Assembly: GCA_036873135.1 (NCBI GenBank)
Contig: JAPTYO010000002.1
Span: forward strand, 36,819,452-36,883,451
Length of the DNA: 64,000 bases
Source: Clarkia xantiana subsp. parviflora
Taxonomy: Eukaryota > Streptophyta > Magnoliopsida > Myrtales > Onagraceae
Direction of reading: 5' to 3'
The notes below the pieces were generated by a model. It saw only the letters and a program-made list of their open reading frames with translations, was not told where the DNA came from and ran no database searches. Below are positions 1 to 9,308 of the stretch, in pieces (within the stretch, counting starts at the first letter, position 1; the number at the start of each line of letters is the position of its first letter). Both the position numbers and the translations under genes were made by a program.

Positions 1-1602
1 CGACAAGGTCTAGACCAGTCATCAAACTGACTCTTAGCCTAAGAAAGTTATCGCTTCAAAAAAAGTCGTCGACTGCGAAAAGTTGGCGACAATGCCAAAA
101 AGGGACCATTCATCAAACTGACTCTTAGCCTAAAAAAGCTGCCGCCTTGGTAAAAGTCGTCGACTCCGAAAATTCGGCGACAAGGCCAAAAAGGGATCAT
201 TCATAAAACTGGCCCTTAGCCTAAGAAAGTCATCGTCTCGGAAAAAGTCGTCAACTCCGAAAAGTCGGCGACAGGGCCAAAAGAGATCATTCATCAAACT
301 TACCCTTATCCTAAGGAAGTCTCCGCCTCAGAAAAATTCGTCGACTCCGAAAATTCGGTGACAAGGCCAAAAGAGATCAGTCATCAAACTGACTCTTAGC
401 CTAAGAAAGTCGCCTCCTCGGAAAGATTCGTTAACTCCAAAAAGTCGGCAACTAGGCCAAAAAGGAATCAGTCATCAAATTGACTCTTAACCTAAGAAAG
501 TCGCCGCCTCGGAAAAATGTCTTCGACTCCGAAAAGTCGGAGACAAGGCCAAAAGGGATCAGCCATAAAACTGACCATTAGCCTAAGAAAGTTGTCGCTT
601 CGGAAAATGTCGTCGACTCTGAAAAATCGGCGACAAGGCCAAAAGAGATCAACCATCAAACTGACTCTTAGCCTAATAAAGTCGCCTCCTCGGAAAAAGT
701 CGTCGATTCCGAAAAAGTCGGCGACAGGGCCAAAAGAGATCAGTCATCAAACTGATCCGTAGCCTAAGAAAATTGTTGCTTTGGAAAAAGTTGTCGACTC
801 CAAAAAGTCGGCGACAATGCCAAAAAGGGATCATTCATCAAACTGACTCTTAGCCTAAGAAAGTCGTCGCCTCGAAAAAACTCGTCGACTCCGAAAATTT
901 GGCGACAAGGCCAAAAGGGACCAATCATAAATCTGACCCTTAGCCTAAGAAAGTTGTCGCTTTGGAAAAAGTCTTCGACTCCGAAAAGTCAGCGACAAGG
1001 CCAAAATAGATCAGTCATCAAACTGACTCTTAGCCTAAGAAAATTGTCGCCTCGGAAAAAGTCGTCGACTTTGAAAAGTTGGCGACGAGGCCGAAAAGGG
1101 ATCAGTCATAAAACTGACCCTTAGCCCAAAAAGGTTGCTGCCTCGGAAAAAAGTCTTTGACTCCGAAAAGTCGGCGACAAGGCCACAAATAGATCAGTCA
1201 TAAAACTGACCCTTAGCCTAAGAAAGTCGCCGGCTCGGAAAAAGTCGTCGACTCCAAAAATCCGGTGACAAGGCCAAAATGGATCAGTCATAAAACTGAC
1301 CCTTAGCCTAAGAAAATTATCGCCTCCGAAAAGTCGTCGAATCTGAAAAGTCGTCGAATTTGAAAAGTCGTATACTCTAAAAACTCGTCGACTCCGAAAA
1401 GTCATCGACTCCAAAAATTCGTAGACTCCGAAAAACTGTTGCCTACGAAAATGTGACACTAAAGAAAAAAGGTGCAAAGAGGATCAGTCATAAAACTGAC
1501 ATTGGCCTCAAAATTTTTTACCTCAGATTGTCACTGCTAAAATGGCTAGTGTTGTGTCTTTATTTTTATCTCGACTCGGATAATGCCGAAATGACATCAC
1601 CC
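1..1602. repeat. 91-bp tandem array, 3' UTR of element A (copy 0)
   Basis: The block TTAGCCTAAGAAAGT recurs at about 34, 125, 216, 306 and 396 and onward to about 1320, giving a period of 90-91 bp. Each unit holds GTCGTCGACTCCGAAAA and GGCGACAAGGCCAAAA blocks. From about 1330 to 1450 it breaks down into short CGTCGACTCCGAAAAGT-type repeats. Related arrays lie at 31588, 37125 and 42721, always upstream of the same PPT and LTR, so I read it as the 3' untranslated region of an LTR retrotransposon. The array is open in several frames on both strands only because the unit lacks stops. The left end lies outside the window. Confidence 0.85.
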
Positions 1603-2175
1603 AAGTCTCGGGGGCCAGTGTTGGATCTTAATTTATTAAATACGACCATGTTAAGAGCATACCATTTTTGCGGCAACCTCTAACACACTGAAGTCGGGAC
1701 CCTCGGACAGCAAAGCCGACAACCCCGAAGTCGCCAAGTCGTCAAGTCGACAAAGCGCCATGTCGTCAAGGCGGGACCGTCAAAGTCGTCATTGATTATC
1801 GTCAACCCCAGGTGGCGACCTGCTTGTCACCTGCTTAGAAGAAAACCCTTCCTCCTAAGGAAGAAGAGGTGGCAAACTGCTTGTCACCTGCTTAGAAGAA
1901 AACCCTTCCTCCTTAGGAAGAAGAGGTGGCGACCTGCTTGTCACCTGCTTAGAAGAAAACCTTCCTCCTAATGAAGAAGAGGCGGTGACCTATTTGTCAC
2001 CTTCTTAGAAGAAAACCTTCCTAAGGAAGAGAAGGTGGCAGCCTGCTTGTCACTTACTGACACGGTGTCTCTCATCTCTTCCAATGAGAGAAAGGCGGCC
2101 ACCACCCTTGTCAACCAATGAGAAAAGGCTGCCACCACCCTTGTCAACAAATGAAAAATGGCTGCCACCGCCCTT
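1603..2175 (+). mobile_element. PPT and truncated LTR of element A (copy 0)
   Basis: A purine-rich tract (AAGTCTCGGGGGCCAG, ending at 1618) is followed by TGTTGGATC at 1619, the same start as the complete LTR-A copies at 32994, 38587 and 44183. Inside are tandem units of about 57 bp (GGTGGCGACCTGCTTGTCAC, 1811-2060). The LTR stops at about 2175, after the CTGCCACCGCCCTT block. Its promoter half and its GATCCAACA end are missing, replaced by Copia-1 leader sequence. This is a recombination or deletion junction. Confidence 0.8.
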
Positions 2176-2254
2176 TAAAATTTCGGCCAACATCTGTAAA
2201 TCAAGAACACCAATTTATCAAAATCAAGAACTTTAAAATAAGCTCTGATACCAC
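2176..2254 (-). mobile_element. Copia-1 5' leader and PBS remnant
   Basis: The sequence matches 30916-30997, next to the right-hand Copia-1 LTR. GCTCTGATACCA (2242-2253) is the reverse complement of TGGTATCAGAGC, the usual plant Copia primer-binding site for initiator tRNA-Met. It sits one base from an LTR beginning at 2255. The LTR to its right also carries a PPT on its other side, so this LTR lies between two internal regions. That is the signature of a tandem Copia array made by LTR-LTR recombination. Confidence 0.75.
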
Positions 2255-2754
2255 TGTTGGATTACGGGGTTGATTACTACATAAATATAAATAAGGTACA
2301 TGCTTGTAATCAGAATTACGCAGCGGAAGATGTGCACATACCTTAAACCTTATCCGTAGTCCCGAGGATCTTGTTGAGGGAGTTCACGATCCACCAGACG
2401 GAACCCGTAGAGGTTCTTGTTAAAGAAATCCTACGTGGTATTAGCTCCACAACAAAACCTCCGATCGATTCTTGGCAGGGATGGATCTCCGGAGTGTGTT
2501 GAGTTAATAACCTATGAAAGGTCTGAAGTTTTGCCAATGTTAACGGGAGAGGTCTAAAATTTAAGATGTTCATATGAGAGGTCTGAAGTTTCAACTTTGT
2601 GAATTTTTGGTTTTCCGTCCAAATTTTCTGTCAAATTTAACAGAACCACGTGAAATGTCTGATTTACCCCTTTGCAATATTTTAGATAAATTAAAAGTTT
2701 AATTAATGGAACATGAAATGACGAATATACCCATTTCACTAATTAAAACATAAC

Positions 2755-3205
2755 CCAACTACGGCCACCACCCAACTCCGGTGGCCACCACCACGGCCGG
2801 CCACCACCACGGCTAGCCACCACACAACTCCGGCGACCGCCACCCAACTCCGGCGACCACTACCGGGGCCCCGATTGGGCCCAAATCGGAGCCACCGGCC
2901 CCGATTGGGCCCAAATAGAGGCCACAGAGCTCCGATCGAAGCTCGGTGGAGCCAAAGAGCTCCGATTTGGAGCTCCGTGGCTCTAATCTGGGGCCAGATC
3001 GGAGCCACAGAACTCCGATCTGGGGCTCTGTGGCTCAGGTCGGAGCCACCGAGCAACGATCGGAACTTTGTGGCTTCGATTTGGGCCCAATCGGGGCCGC
3101 GGTTGTAGTCGCCGGAGTTGGGTGGTGGTCGCCGGAGCCGGTGGTGGTTGCCGGAGTCGGAATGGTGGTCGCCGAAGATGGGGCGGATGTCGGAGCCGTG
3201 GTGGC
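2755..3205. repeat. GC-rich fold-back (large inverted repeat) inside the MULE
   Basis: The left arm, with CCCAACTCCGGCGACCACTA and CCGATTGGGCCCAAATCGG (2871-2889), is mirrored by CGATTTGGGCCCAATCGG (3077-3094) and GCCGGAGTTGGGTGGTGGT (about 3110-3130). Pairing is centred near 2982, with arms of about 200 bp. The middle also contains direct repeats of about 30 bp (GGAGCCACAGA and AGAGCTCCGAT variants). Its open frames on both strands are low-complexity by-products, so I call no gene. Confidence 0.7.
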
Positions 3206-3713
3206 TGATGGGTTCTGCTATGACCGTTAGGCCCTTTAACGGCGAGGAAACGACGAATAGGCCCACTTGGCCCTAAAATGGAGGTCAAGAAGACCAGGGT
3301 GAAGGGTTCCGACGTAGGGAGTCCCGATGATGAAAGGTCCCGACAGAGTCGGTTCCGATAGGTGAGCTAGAAGCTCCCGATGAGAAGCCTTTGAGTAGGC
3401 CCCGATGACGAATCCCTGAGAACGATTGGCCCTGTCACGATGACGAGGGGACCCGAGCGGTAACACAACGAGATAACTCTGGAGTCCCCGATGTTAGTCG
3501 GGACTTGCTATCAGAGGTTAAGGCCGAGATACGCGGGGCGTGGCTGAGATACGCGGAGCGTAACTAAGATACGCGGAGCGTGGCCGAGATACGCGGGGCG
3601 TGGCCGAGATAAGCGAGATCATGGCCTAGATAGGCGGGATCGTGGCCGAGATACGCGGAATACGGGCTAACCACCCCCAACGGTTCATCAGGTAACTGAG
3701 GTACCTCTCCGCC

Positions 3714-3721
3714 TATAAAAA
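3714..3721 (+). promoter_or_regulatory. LTR TATA box (Gyp-2 type)
   Basis: TATAAAAA in the sequence GCCTATAAAAAGG, about 90 bp upstream of the conserved leader motif. Position and spacing match the TATA boxes in the Gyp-1 and Gyp-3 LTRs. Confidence 0.6.
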
Positions 3722-3809
3722 GGCAGAGGTCACCTCAGATTAATTACGTTTGGAGACACACTTTGAGATTCTTACTTGCCACCGTATACGAGATACTCAT
3801 TTAAGCATA

Positions 3810-3856
3810 GGAGAGGGATTCTGGGTCACCGCCCGGTTTATCCCCTCTTGCAGGAT
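3810..3856 (+). other. Competing leader stems, Gyp-2 version
   Basis: Arm a GGAGAGGG (3810-3817), arm b ATTCTG (3818-3823), arm a' CCCTCTT (3843-3849) and arm b' CAGGAT (3851-3856). Arm a can pair with a' over 7 bp, and b with b' over 6 bp with one G-U. The a-b-a'-b' order is the same as in Gyp-1 and Gyp-3, although the arm b sequence is unrelated. Confidence 0.45.
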
Positions 3857-3921
3857 TGCGTGGAGCGAAGGAGCTAGGATCGCCGTCAAAGATCGTACCG
3901 GAGTTCCACCGTGATCCAACA

Positions 3922-3942
3922 TTGGCGCCGTCTGTGGGAACG
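3922..3942 (+). other. Primer-binding site
   Basis: TTGGCGCCGTCTGTGGGAAC starts right after the LTR end CCAACA. It has the form usual for Tat-type plant Gypsy elements and is nearly identical to the site at 47679. I do not assign the tRNA species. Confidence 0.8.
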
Positions 3943-3957
3943 TAACAAAAAGCTGAT

Positions 3958-5565
3958 ATGCCTTCTACTCGTTCGATGGCGGCTGGCAAGCAAAGAAGAC
4001 AAGGACAATCTGGTGGTTCCCGTCATCCTGCCGTGACGACTTTGAATTCACCACCGGAACATGAGGAGGACCAGAATCTTCCTGCTGCTGAGGTCTCCCA
4101 GACAGGGGGGCATAATGAAGGTCCCGAAGATGCCGCTGCTCAACACCAGGGGAATAGGGAGCAGGAGGCTCCTCCAGCTGCGGACCTGACGAGGGCTGTG
4201 GCGGAAGCCATGTTCTTGGCAGCCGTGGAGGCTCTCTTAGATCGGAGAGAGGCTGCGAGGAGGCAAGAGGAGATGCCCCCGCTAGAAGAGGAAGCGCCCC
4301 CACCAGCAGAGGTTCAGAACATGCGGGAGGCTCAGCCCCGAAGCCAGGGCAGGAGTAGAGAGTCCATTCAACCAGAGCGATTCGTGGTCGATGGGCCAGG
4401 ACCAGTGCAGCACAGGACCATTCCCCTTAATGGTCCCATCACCCCCGATCAGGTGGTGAAGATCGTGAACATCTGCATGGGAGAGCAGAAGCCGCTGGTG
4501 TCGGAGCTGAGGGATCGATCCACTCATCCCTTTTTTCCTTGACTCATAGACACCCTCGCCCCGCCAGGACTGGGTATCCCCACGATTAAGGAGTACGATG
4601 GCGAGGGAGATCCGGTTCGTCATGTCCAGAAGCACCTCATGGTGTGTCTGGGCAGAGCCCCAAATGAAGATATTGTGTGTACGCTGTTCCCGAACACACT
4701 TGGCGAGAGAGCCCTAACCTGGTTCTTCAGTCTGCCCCCAGGCTGCATCACTTGCTGGGCTGATATGCACGACCGCTTCATTCAGCAGTACTAGGGTCGC
4801 ATATGTTTGCTGAAGAGTGTGAGGTCCCTGACCCAGGTGGTACAAAGGCCCGACGAGTCGCTGGCGCACTATTACCAGCGGTACACTGCCAGCGTGGCAG
4901 AGATTGATGAGGATATTTCGGAGGGTGAAACCATCCGTACCTTCATTCGGAACCTAACAGCCCCCTACGGTTCCGACTTGATGCACAGCGTGGCTTAGAA
5001 TGCTATGTGGAATATGGAGGCACTGCAGAAGAGGGTGAAGCGGCAAATCGATGTCCAGGAATCGAAGATAGCCGCTGGAGAGCTTGAGCCCCCGAAGTCA
5101 AATAAGGGAAAGCAATCGGTCAAACCCTTAGACGAGCGCAAGTCGAAGGATAAAACCGAGAGCAGTTGGGGTCGAGGTCACCCTGATCGGAGGGATGATA
5201 GGCGTTCCTCGCAGAAGGACAGGCGGGAGGATCATGACATTCCTCTCAACAGCTCTATGGCGGAGGTGTTAACGGTCATGGAGCGACAGGGTATCTCTAG
5301 GTACCCCCCAAAGAAGGAACGAGAATTTTTGGGCTCCCGCACCGATCGCTACTGTCGATTCCATCGCGCGAATGGTCACGGCATCAATCATTGTCGGGAG
5401 CTGAAGAAGGAGATCGAAAAGCTGATCCAGAAGGGGAAGCTCAAGGAGTTTGTCGGGGAGAAACGGTGCCGATCCCGTTCTCGATCCCGATCACGGTCCC
5501 GTTCCCGATCCCGCGATCGGTCCCCAAAGAAGAAGAGGTCCGACCCAAAGAAGAAGAGGCTTTAA
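3958..5565 (+). pseudogene. gag: Gyp-2-type gag, truncated, three in-frame stops
   Basis: One reading frame runs from the ATG at 3958 to the stop ending at 5565, interrupted by TGA at 4540, TAG at 4792 and TAG at 4996. The first two fit C-to-T changes in CGA and CAG codons. The frame encodes an acidic N-terminus, a retrotrans_gag capsid region (TWFFSLPPG at about 4720-4743, then the SLAHYYQRYTA and IRTFIRNL blocks), a CxxHxxxxHxxxxC knuckle (YCRFHRANGHGINHC, about 5350-5394) and an Arg-Ser repeat tract (about 5467-5520). It ends in two basic PKKKR/DPKKKR motifs. Against Gyp-2 (63.4 kb) the match ends after RSDP. The last codons repeat AAAGAAGAAGAGG, so the 3' junction looks like a slipped or microhomology join. 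Protease and pol are missing. Confidence 0.85.
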
Positions 5566-6181
5566 GGGCATTTTCTTCTTTTCATTCAAGCATGTGAGGG
5601 ACACACTTGGATAGAAGAGAATTTTTGGAATTTAATTTTATTTCTGGTCACATGCCAAGCACATGACCAACTTCTGTTAGTTTTAACGGAAAAAATTAAC
5701 GGAGACCTCTTATATCAACAAAGTTGAAACCTCAGACCTCTCATATTAACATGTGAAACTTCAAACCTCTCCGGTTAACAAGGGCCAAACTTCATACCTG
5801 TCATAGGTTATTAACCCGAGTGTTTTGGTCTAAGCAAATCGGCACACCCTTGGTGGTGGACTAGGGTTCGGCCGAACTGTGTTCTCAAGGGGGGGAGAGT
5901 TTTTCTCTCAAATCACCACTTAGGAAGAATTCTGAATTACCCCAAATAAAACCCTAACACCTATTATTTATAGGAGGAGCAAAGTGGACAAAAATCCACT
6001 TTGCCCCACACACATATTCGGCCGGCCACATATGTTAGGGAGGCCCAATTTTGGGCCTCTCATGTCAATTAGGATTTGGGCCAAGCCCAATTTCCCTAAT
6101 GTGACATTAACCTAATTTCTTAGTTTACCCACACATATTGATGGGCTAACAATTACGGCGCCCAGTCACCATATGCTAACA

Positions 6182-7092
6182 ACTCCCACTCGCCGGAACG
6201 GGAAGGTGCCTGTTAATGCATTGTTGTCCAAATCGCATCAAGATTCCACTCTTCTCTAGGGCATCCGTACAAGTATTCACAACCTTCAACTAATATCTGG
6301 TTGGTGGCCACCTAGTGAATACGAGAGTCGGTGAATTACAGGTGAACTTGACCATCCCCATCGCTCATACCCTTAGTCAAACCCAATCGGTTTCCAGGAC
6401 GTGGTCACTTGGCCTTTTTCTTCAGCACTACGCTCGTACGCCGGGAGGCGAACATTGAGCCTGGCCTTAGATATGAGTTATGAGTCCATAAGGATACTTC
6501 GGGCGCCTCTTCATAAGGCTCCGGGATCAATCACACGTTCAAGGTGAAGAAGTTTGCGCCCGTCCGAATCGCGAAGATTCTATCTAGCACAACCGAGCAT
6601 GACCCCATGGTCGAACGTGGCACGCGTAGTATGAAGCAAGCGACGATAGCATACCCGAACAATGTCAGGCGTGGGATATGTCAGTAATGCTATCGCAGAC
6701 TTTCATCTGGCCCAGAATGTGGTTAAATGACGAACAGAGTTCATCACTGGTGAAGTGAAAAATGAAAATCATGTCGTGTTACTCCAAAACCAAATGATCG
6801 TTTTGCATAATCAAGTTTCCCAACTGGTTCTTGGCCAGTCTTCCTTCGGCAGAGGTCCTCCTCGCCTACAAGACGACCGTGCTTGTGTGAATAGGCAATG
6901 CCCACGTTCAACATAATTTTAAGTAGAGGATTGCGTCCTTCTACGACTTAGTTTATAGACCGTACCATCCGATGTAATTAGACATTATGACGTTGATGAA
7001 TCATAAACTCATATTGAAATTCTCTCGTTAATAAAAAATGAAACTTTCAATTTATCAAAATGTTATCACAGACAAACGCCCGCTTCTAAACC
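6182..7092 (-). other. Copia-1 PPT and 3' untranslated region
   Basis: On the minus strand this lies between the RNase H end (7093) and the 3' LTR. The polypurine tract reads GAGTGGGAGTT against the LTR. The segment is related to 45564-46492 (Copia-1b), sharing GGCATCCGTACAAGTATTCAC and GGTGGCCACCTAGTGAATAC. No coding sequence was seen. Confidence 0.7.
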
Positions 7093-8399
7093 CTACGCAA
7101 TCCAAATTCCAAACAGTTTAATGTGCTTTTCAAATATCTCCCTACGTAATGGTTTAGTTAATGGGTCCGCCGCTATTTCATCAGTGGGCGAGTATTCTAA
7201 AGTGATTATATTATCTTCCACCATAGATTTAGCATAATTATATTTCACATCAATGTGTTTAGTCCTACTATGGTACTTTGGATTCTTTACTGCCGCAATG
7301 GCTGCCTGACTATCGGAGTACACCTTCACAAGTTTGCTCCCGACATCACCATCAAGTAGCGTAGTAAGAAGCCTTTTCAGCCAAACCGCTTCATGTGCAT
7401 ATTTGGAAGGGCAACGAATTTCGATTCCATCGTAGACAGCGCGACACAGGATTGCTTATTGCTCGTCCATGAATTGGCGGCATCAGAAAGGAGAAACACT
7501 CATCTTGTGAAGGACTTACGATCATCCAGATCGCCACCATGGTCGGCGTCACTAAATCTGGTCAATTCAAACCTCCTGCCCTCATAGCACAGTACGTAGT
7601 CGGCAGTTCGTTTCAGATATCGTATGATCCGCTTTAGAGCTTTTAAATGTTGATAGCCAGGGTCTGATTGGAATCTTGCTACTAGGCCCACTGCGTAACA
7701 GATGTCTGGACGAGTGCAAAGCATGGCGTACATGAGACTTCCGACCATGCTTAAATACTCGGCATTCCTCATCTGTTCATGCTCTTGCTGGTTCTTCTGG
7801 CCGTCACGCTTTGACAACGTGTACTCGAATACTACCGGCGTCTCCATGGGTTTGGCATCTTGTAATTTAAACCTTTTCAACAGTTTGTTGATATAGGCTT
7901 CCTGAGATAGACACAAGCTCCGGGCGGCACGATCTCTTGCAATTTTAATGTCCAAGATGTACGTTGCCTCTCCCATGTCCTTCATCTCAAATACAGATGC
8001 CAACCAGGACTTTGACTCGTGCATGAAACTCACATCGTTCGCAGCAATGAGTATGTCATCCACGTATAAAGTTAAGATGACGTACTTAGACTCGGAGGTC
8101 TTTGTATACACGCATGGATCCTCGTGGAGATTCACGAATCCGTTTCCAACTATTTCCTCATGGAACCTGCGGTACCATTGCCAAGACGATTGTTTAAGAC
8201 CGTAAATAGATCTTTGGAGTTTAAAAACTTTACGTTCGTTTGGGGGAGTAATGAAACCCTCTGGTTGCTCCATTATAGATCTCTTCCTCCAGGTTTCTGT
8301 GGAGGAATGCAGTCTTAACATTCATTTGGTGCAGCTCTAGATCGAGACATGCGACCAGGGCTAGGATTGCCCTGACCGTGGTGTACCGCATAGTCAGTG
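7093..8399 (-). pseudogene. pol: Copia-1 reverse transcriptase and RNase H, 3' part
   Basis: Minus-strand frames encode a Ty1/Copia RT: the YSLTMRYTTVRAILALVA block, QMNVKTAFLHRNLEEEIY, SIYGLKQSSWQWYRRF, the catalytic LYVDDILIA motif (about 8055-8085), EMKDMGEATYILDIKI, then RYLKRTADYVL and SDADHGGDLDDRKS of RNase H. The end, with SDSQAAIAAVKNPKYHSRTKHID and DPLTKPL, lies at 7093-7329. Frame changes (near 8240, 7500 and 7330) and stops make it non-functional. It is cut at 8400-8404 by Gyp-3; the N-terminal part of RT resumes at 18939. Confidence 0.85.
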
Positions 8400-8551
8400 A
8401 GTATTGATGGATATACGCCCAATTTGAACCCGTTGACTTCCGAACCACCGTTGTATTTTTATCATCCCATTAACGATTGTAAATCGAAACTTCAACCCGA
8501 ACACTTCGCGAACACATCAACGGCTCGGACGAGGCCGGAGCGCTCGTCCGG

Positions 8552-8763
8552 CCTAGGCAAACTCACCTAGGTGAGGTTGGGTGGCCACACCCGACCTCCC
8601 CTAGGGGAGATCGGGTCTGCCAACCCGATCTCTCCTAGGGGAGATCGGGTGGACCAACCCGATCTCTCCTAGGAGAGATCGGGTCGGCCAACCCGATCTC
8701 TCCTAGGAGGGATGGGGTTGGCCAACCCCATCCTCCCTAGGAGGGGTTGGGTGCCCTCACCCA
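8552..8763. repeat. 34-bp ladder of palindromes in the Gyp-3 U3
   Basis: CCTAGG occurs at 8566, 8600, 8634, 8668, 8702 and 8736, exactly 34 bp apart (with one more at 8552). Each is the centre of a palindrome such as GATCTCTCCTAGGAGAGATC; some extend to 28 bp. The 3' LTR has two fewer units. The positions upstream of the TATA box suggest a U3 enhancer or protein-binding role, but that is inference. Confidence 0.85.
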
Positions 8764-8949
8764 ACCCCTACCCTTGGGGGTCGGATTTCTCCTCCCCCCA
8801 AGGGCCCCGGCACCATTTTTGGACTCCCACACTCGGTTCACTCCGCCTACCTTCTCCGTATCCTAAGGTATTAATTATGCGCTTAAAGGTTAATTAATTG
8901 TGTTTAAAGGTTAACGATGTCATTAAGACACCTTAATGACACCGTTGCC

Positions 8950-8957
8950 TATAAATA
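8950..8957 (+). promoter_or_regulatory. Gyp-3 LTR TATA box
   Basis: TATAAATA in GCCTATAAATACCCC, 109 bp before the CGGAGAGGG arm. The equivalent in the 3' LTR is at about 18627. Confidence 0.65.
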
Positions 8958-9058
8958 CCCCATCTCCACAATTCATTTGTACATCTTGGCAATTTGGATT
9001 ATTTTGCTCTGACATCTCTCTAGCTTTATCTCTCTAAAAACGATACTGACTTAGGCAT

Positions 9059-9102
9059 CGGAGAGGGTTCACCAGGCACCACCCCCCCTCTCTGTGTCTG
9101 GT
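9059..9102 (+). other. Competing leader stems a-b-a'-b', Gyp-3 version
   Basis: a CGGAGAGGG (9059-9067), b ACCAGGCAC (9071-9079), a' CCCTCTCTG (9086-9094), b' GTGTCTGGT (9094-9102). Arms a and a' pair over 9 bp with one G-U, and b and b' pair over 9 bp with one G-U. a' and b' share G9094, so the two stems compete or form a strained pseudoknot. A C-run lies between b and a'. The same is present in the 3' LTR at 18735-18778. It lies downstream of TATA, so it should be in the RNA leader. Confidence 0.6.
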
Positions 9103-9257
9103 ACTGCCCCTTCTGCAGGGTGCAAGGAGAAGAGAAGCTACAGAAGGAAGGACATCAGCTAAGACAGTGCAACCCGAGAGTACCGGATCACCCACCCCTC
9201 CAGTGAGGAACGAGATTTGAGCCGACCACCCGTTGTCCCAAATCCCGGAACCTAACA

Positions 9258-9281
9258 CTTGGTGCCGTCAGTGGGCTTCGG
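9258..9281 (+). other. Gyp-3 primer-binding site
   Basis: CTTGGTGCCGTCAGTGGGCT begins directly after the LTR end TAACA. It resembles TTGGCGCCGTCTGTGGGAA of Gyp-1 and Gyp-2 but differs at several bases, so it may prime from a different or mutated tRNA match. Confidence 0.65.
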
Positions 9282-9308
9282 ACAGAAAGCCTGGCTATAA
9301 CACGAGCA

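Larger units (their letters stand above)
3206..3921 (+). mobile_element. Gyp-2-type 5' LTR (716 bp)
   Basis: Starts TGATGGGTTC and ends GTGATCCAACA, followed directly by a PBS. The same LTR in inverted orientation is split across 46493-46820 and 58818-59206. It contains direct repeats of GAGATACGCGG (about 3515-3660), a TATAAAAA box at 3714-3721 and the TTAAGCAT-GGAGAGGG leader motif at 3801-3817. The copy lies inside the MULE. No target duplication can be checked because the element is truncated on its right. Confidence 0.85.
2501..5817. mobile_element. Mutator-like element (MULE) carrying a Gypsy 5' end
   Basis: The ends are GAGTTAATAACCTATGA and its inverted partner (TCATAGGTTATTAACCC on plus). 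The inverted similarity extends about 170-240 bp inward (2501-2740 against about 5650-5817), with AGAGGTCTGAAGTTT blocks in both arms. Flanks are GAGTGTGTT (2492-2500) and GAGTGTTTT (5818-5826), a 9-bp target duplication with one mismatch; 9-bp duplications and long TIRs are typical of MULEs. No transposase is visible. The interior holds a GC-rich fold-back and a truncated Gyp-2-type element. Confidence 0.75.
2255..6181 (-). mobile_element. Copia-1 3' LTR, split by a MULE
   Basis: Runs from TGTTGGATTACGGGG (2255) to CATATGCTAACA (6181). Removing the insertion 2501-5817 and one target-site copy leaves about 601 bp, close to the 590-bp right-hand LTR at 30998-31587. On the minus strand it is preceded by a GAGTGGGAGT polypurine tract (6182-6192 on plus), so it is the 3' LTR of the element whose coding remnants lie at 7093-27278. 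Confidence 0.85.
8405..9257 (+). mobile_element. Gyp-3 5' LTR (853 bp)
   Basis: TGATGGATATACG to CCTAACA. It is about 71 bp longer than the 3' LTR, mostly because it holds two more copies of a 34-bp palindromic repeat; elsewhere the two LTRs differ by only a few bases, so the insertion is fairly young. It contains a TATA box at 8950 and the CATCGGAGAGGG leader motif. Confidence 0.9.

Noticed and set aside
2739..3288. Open frames of 90-175 codons in the GC-rich MULE hairpin
   Set aside because: Low-complexity Pro/Arg and Gly/Val strings on both strands. They follow from the inverted GC-rich repeat.
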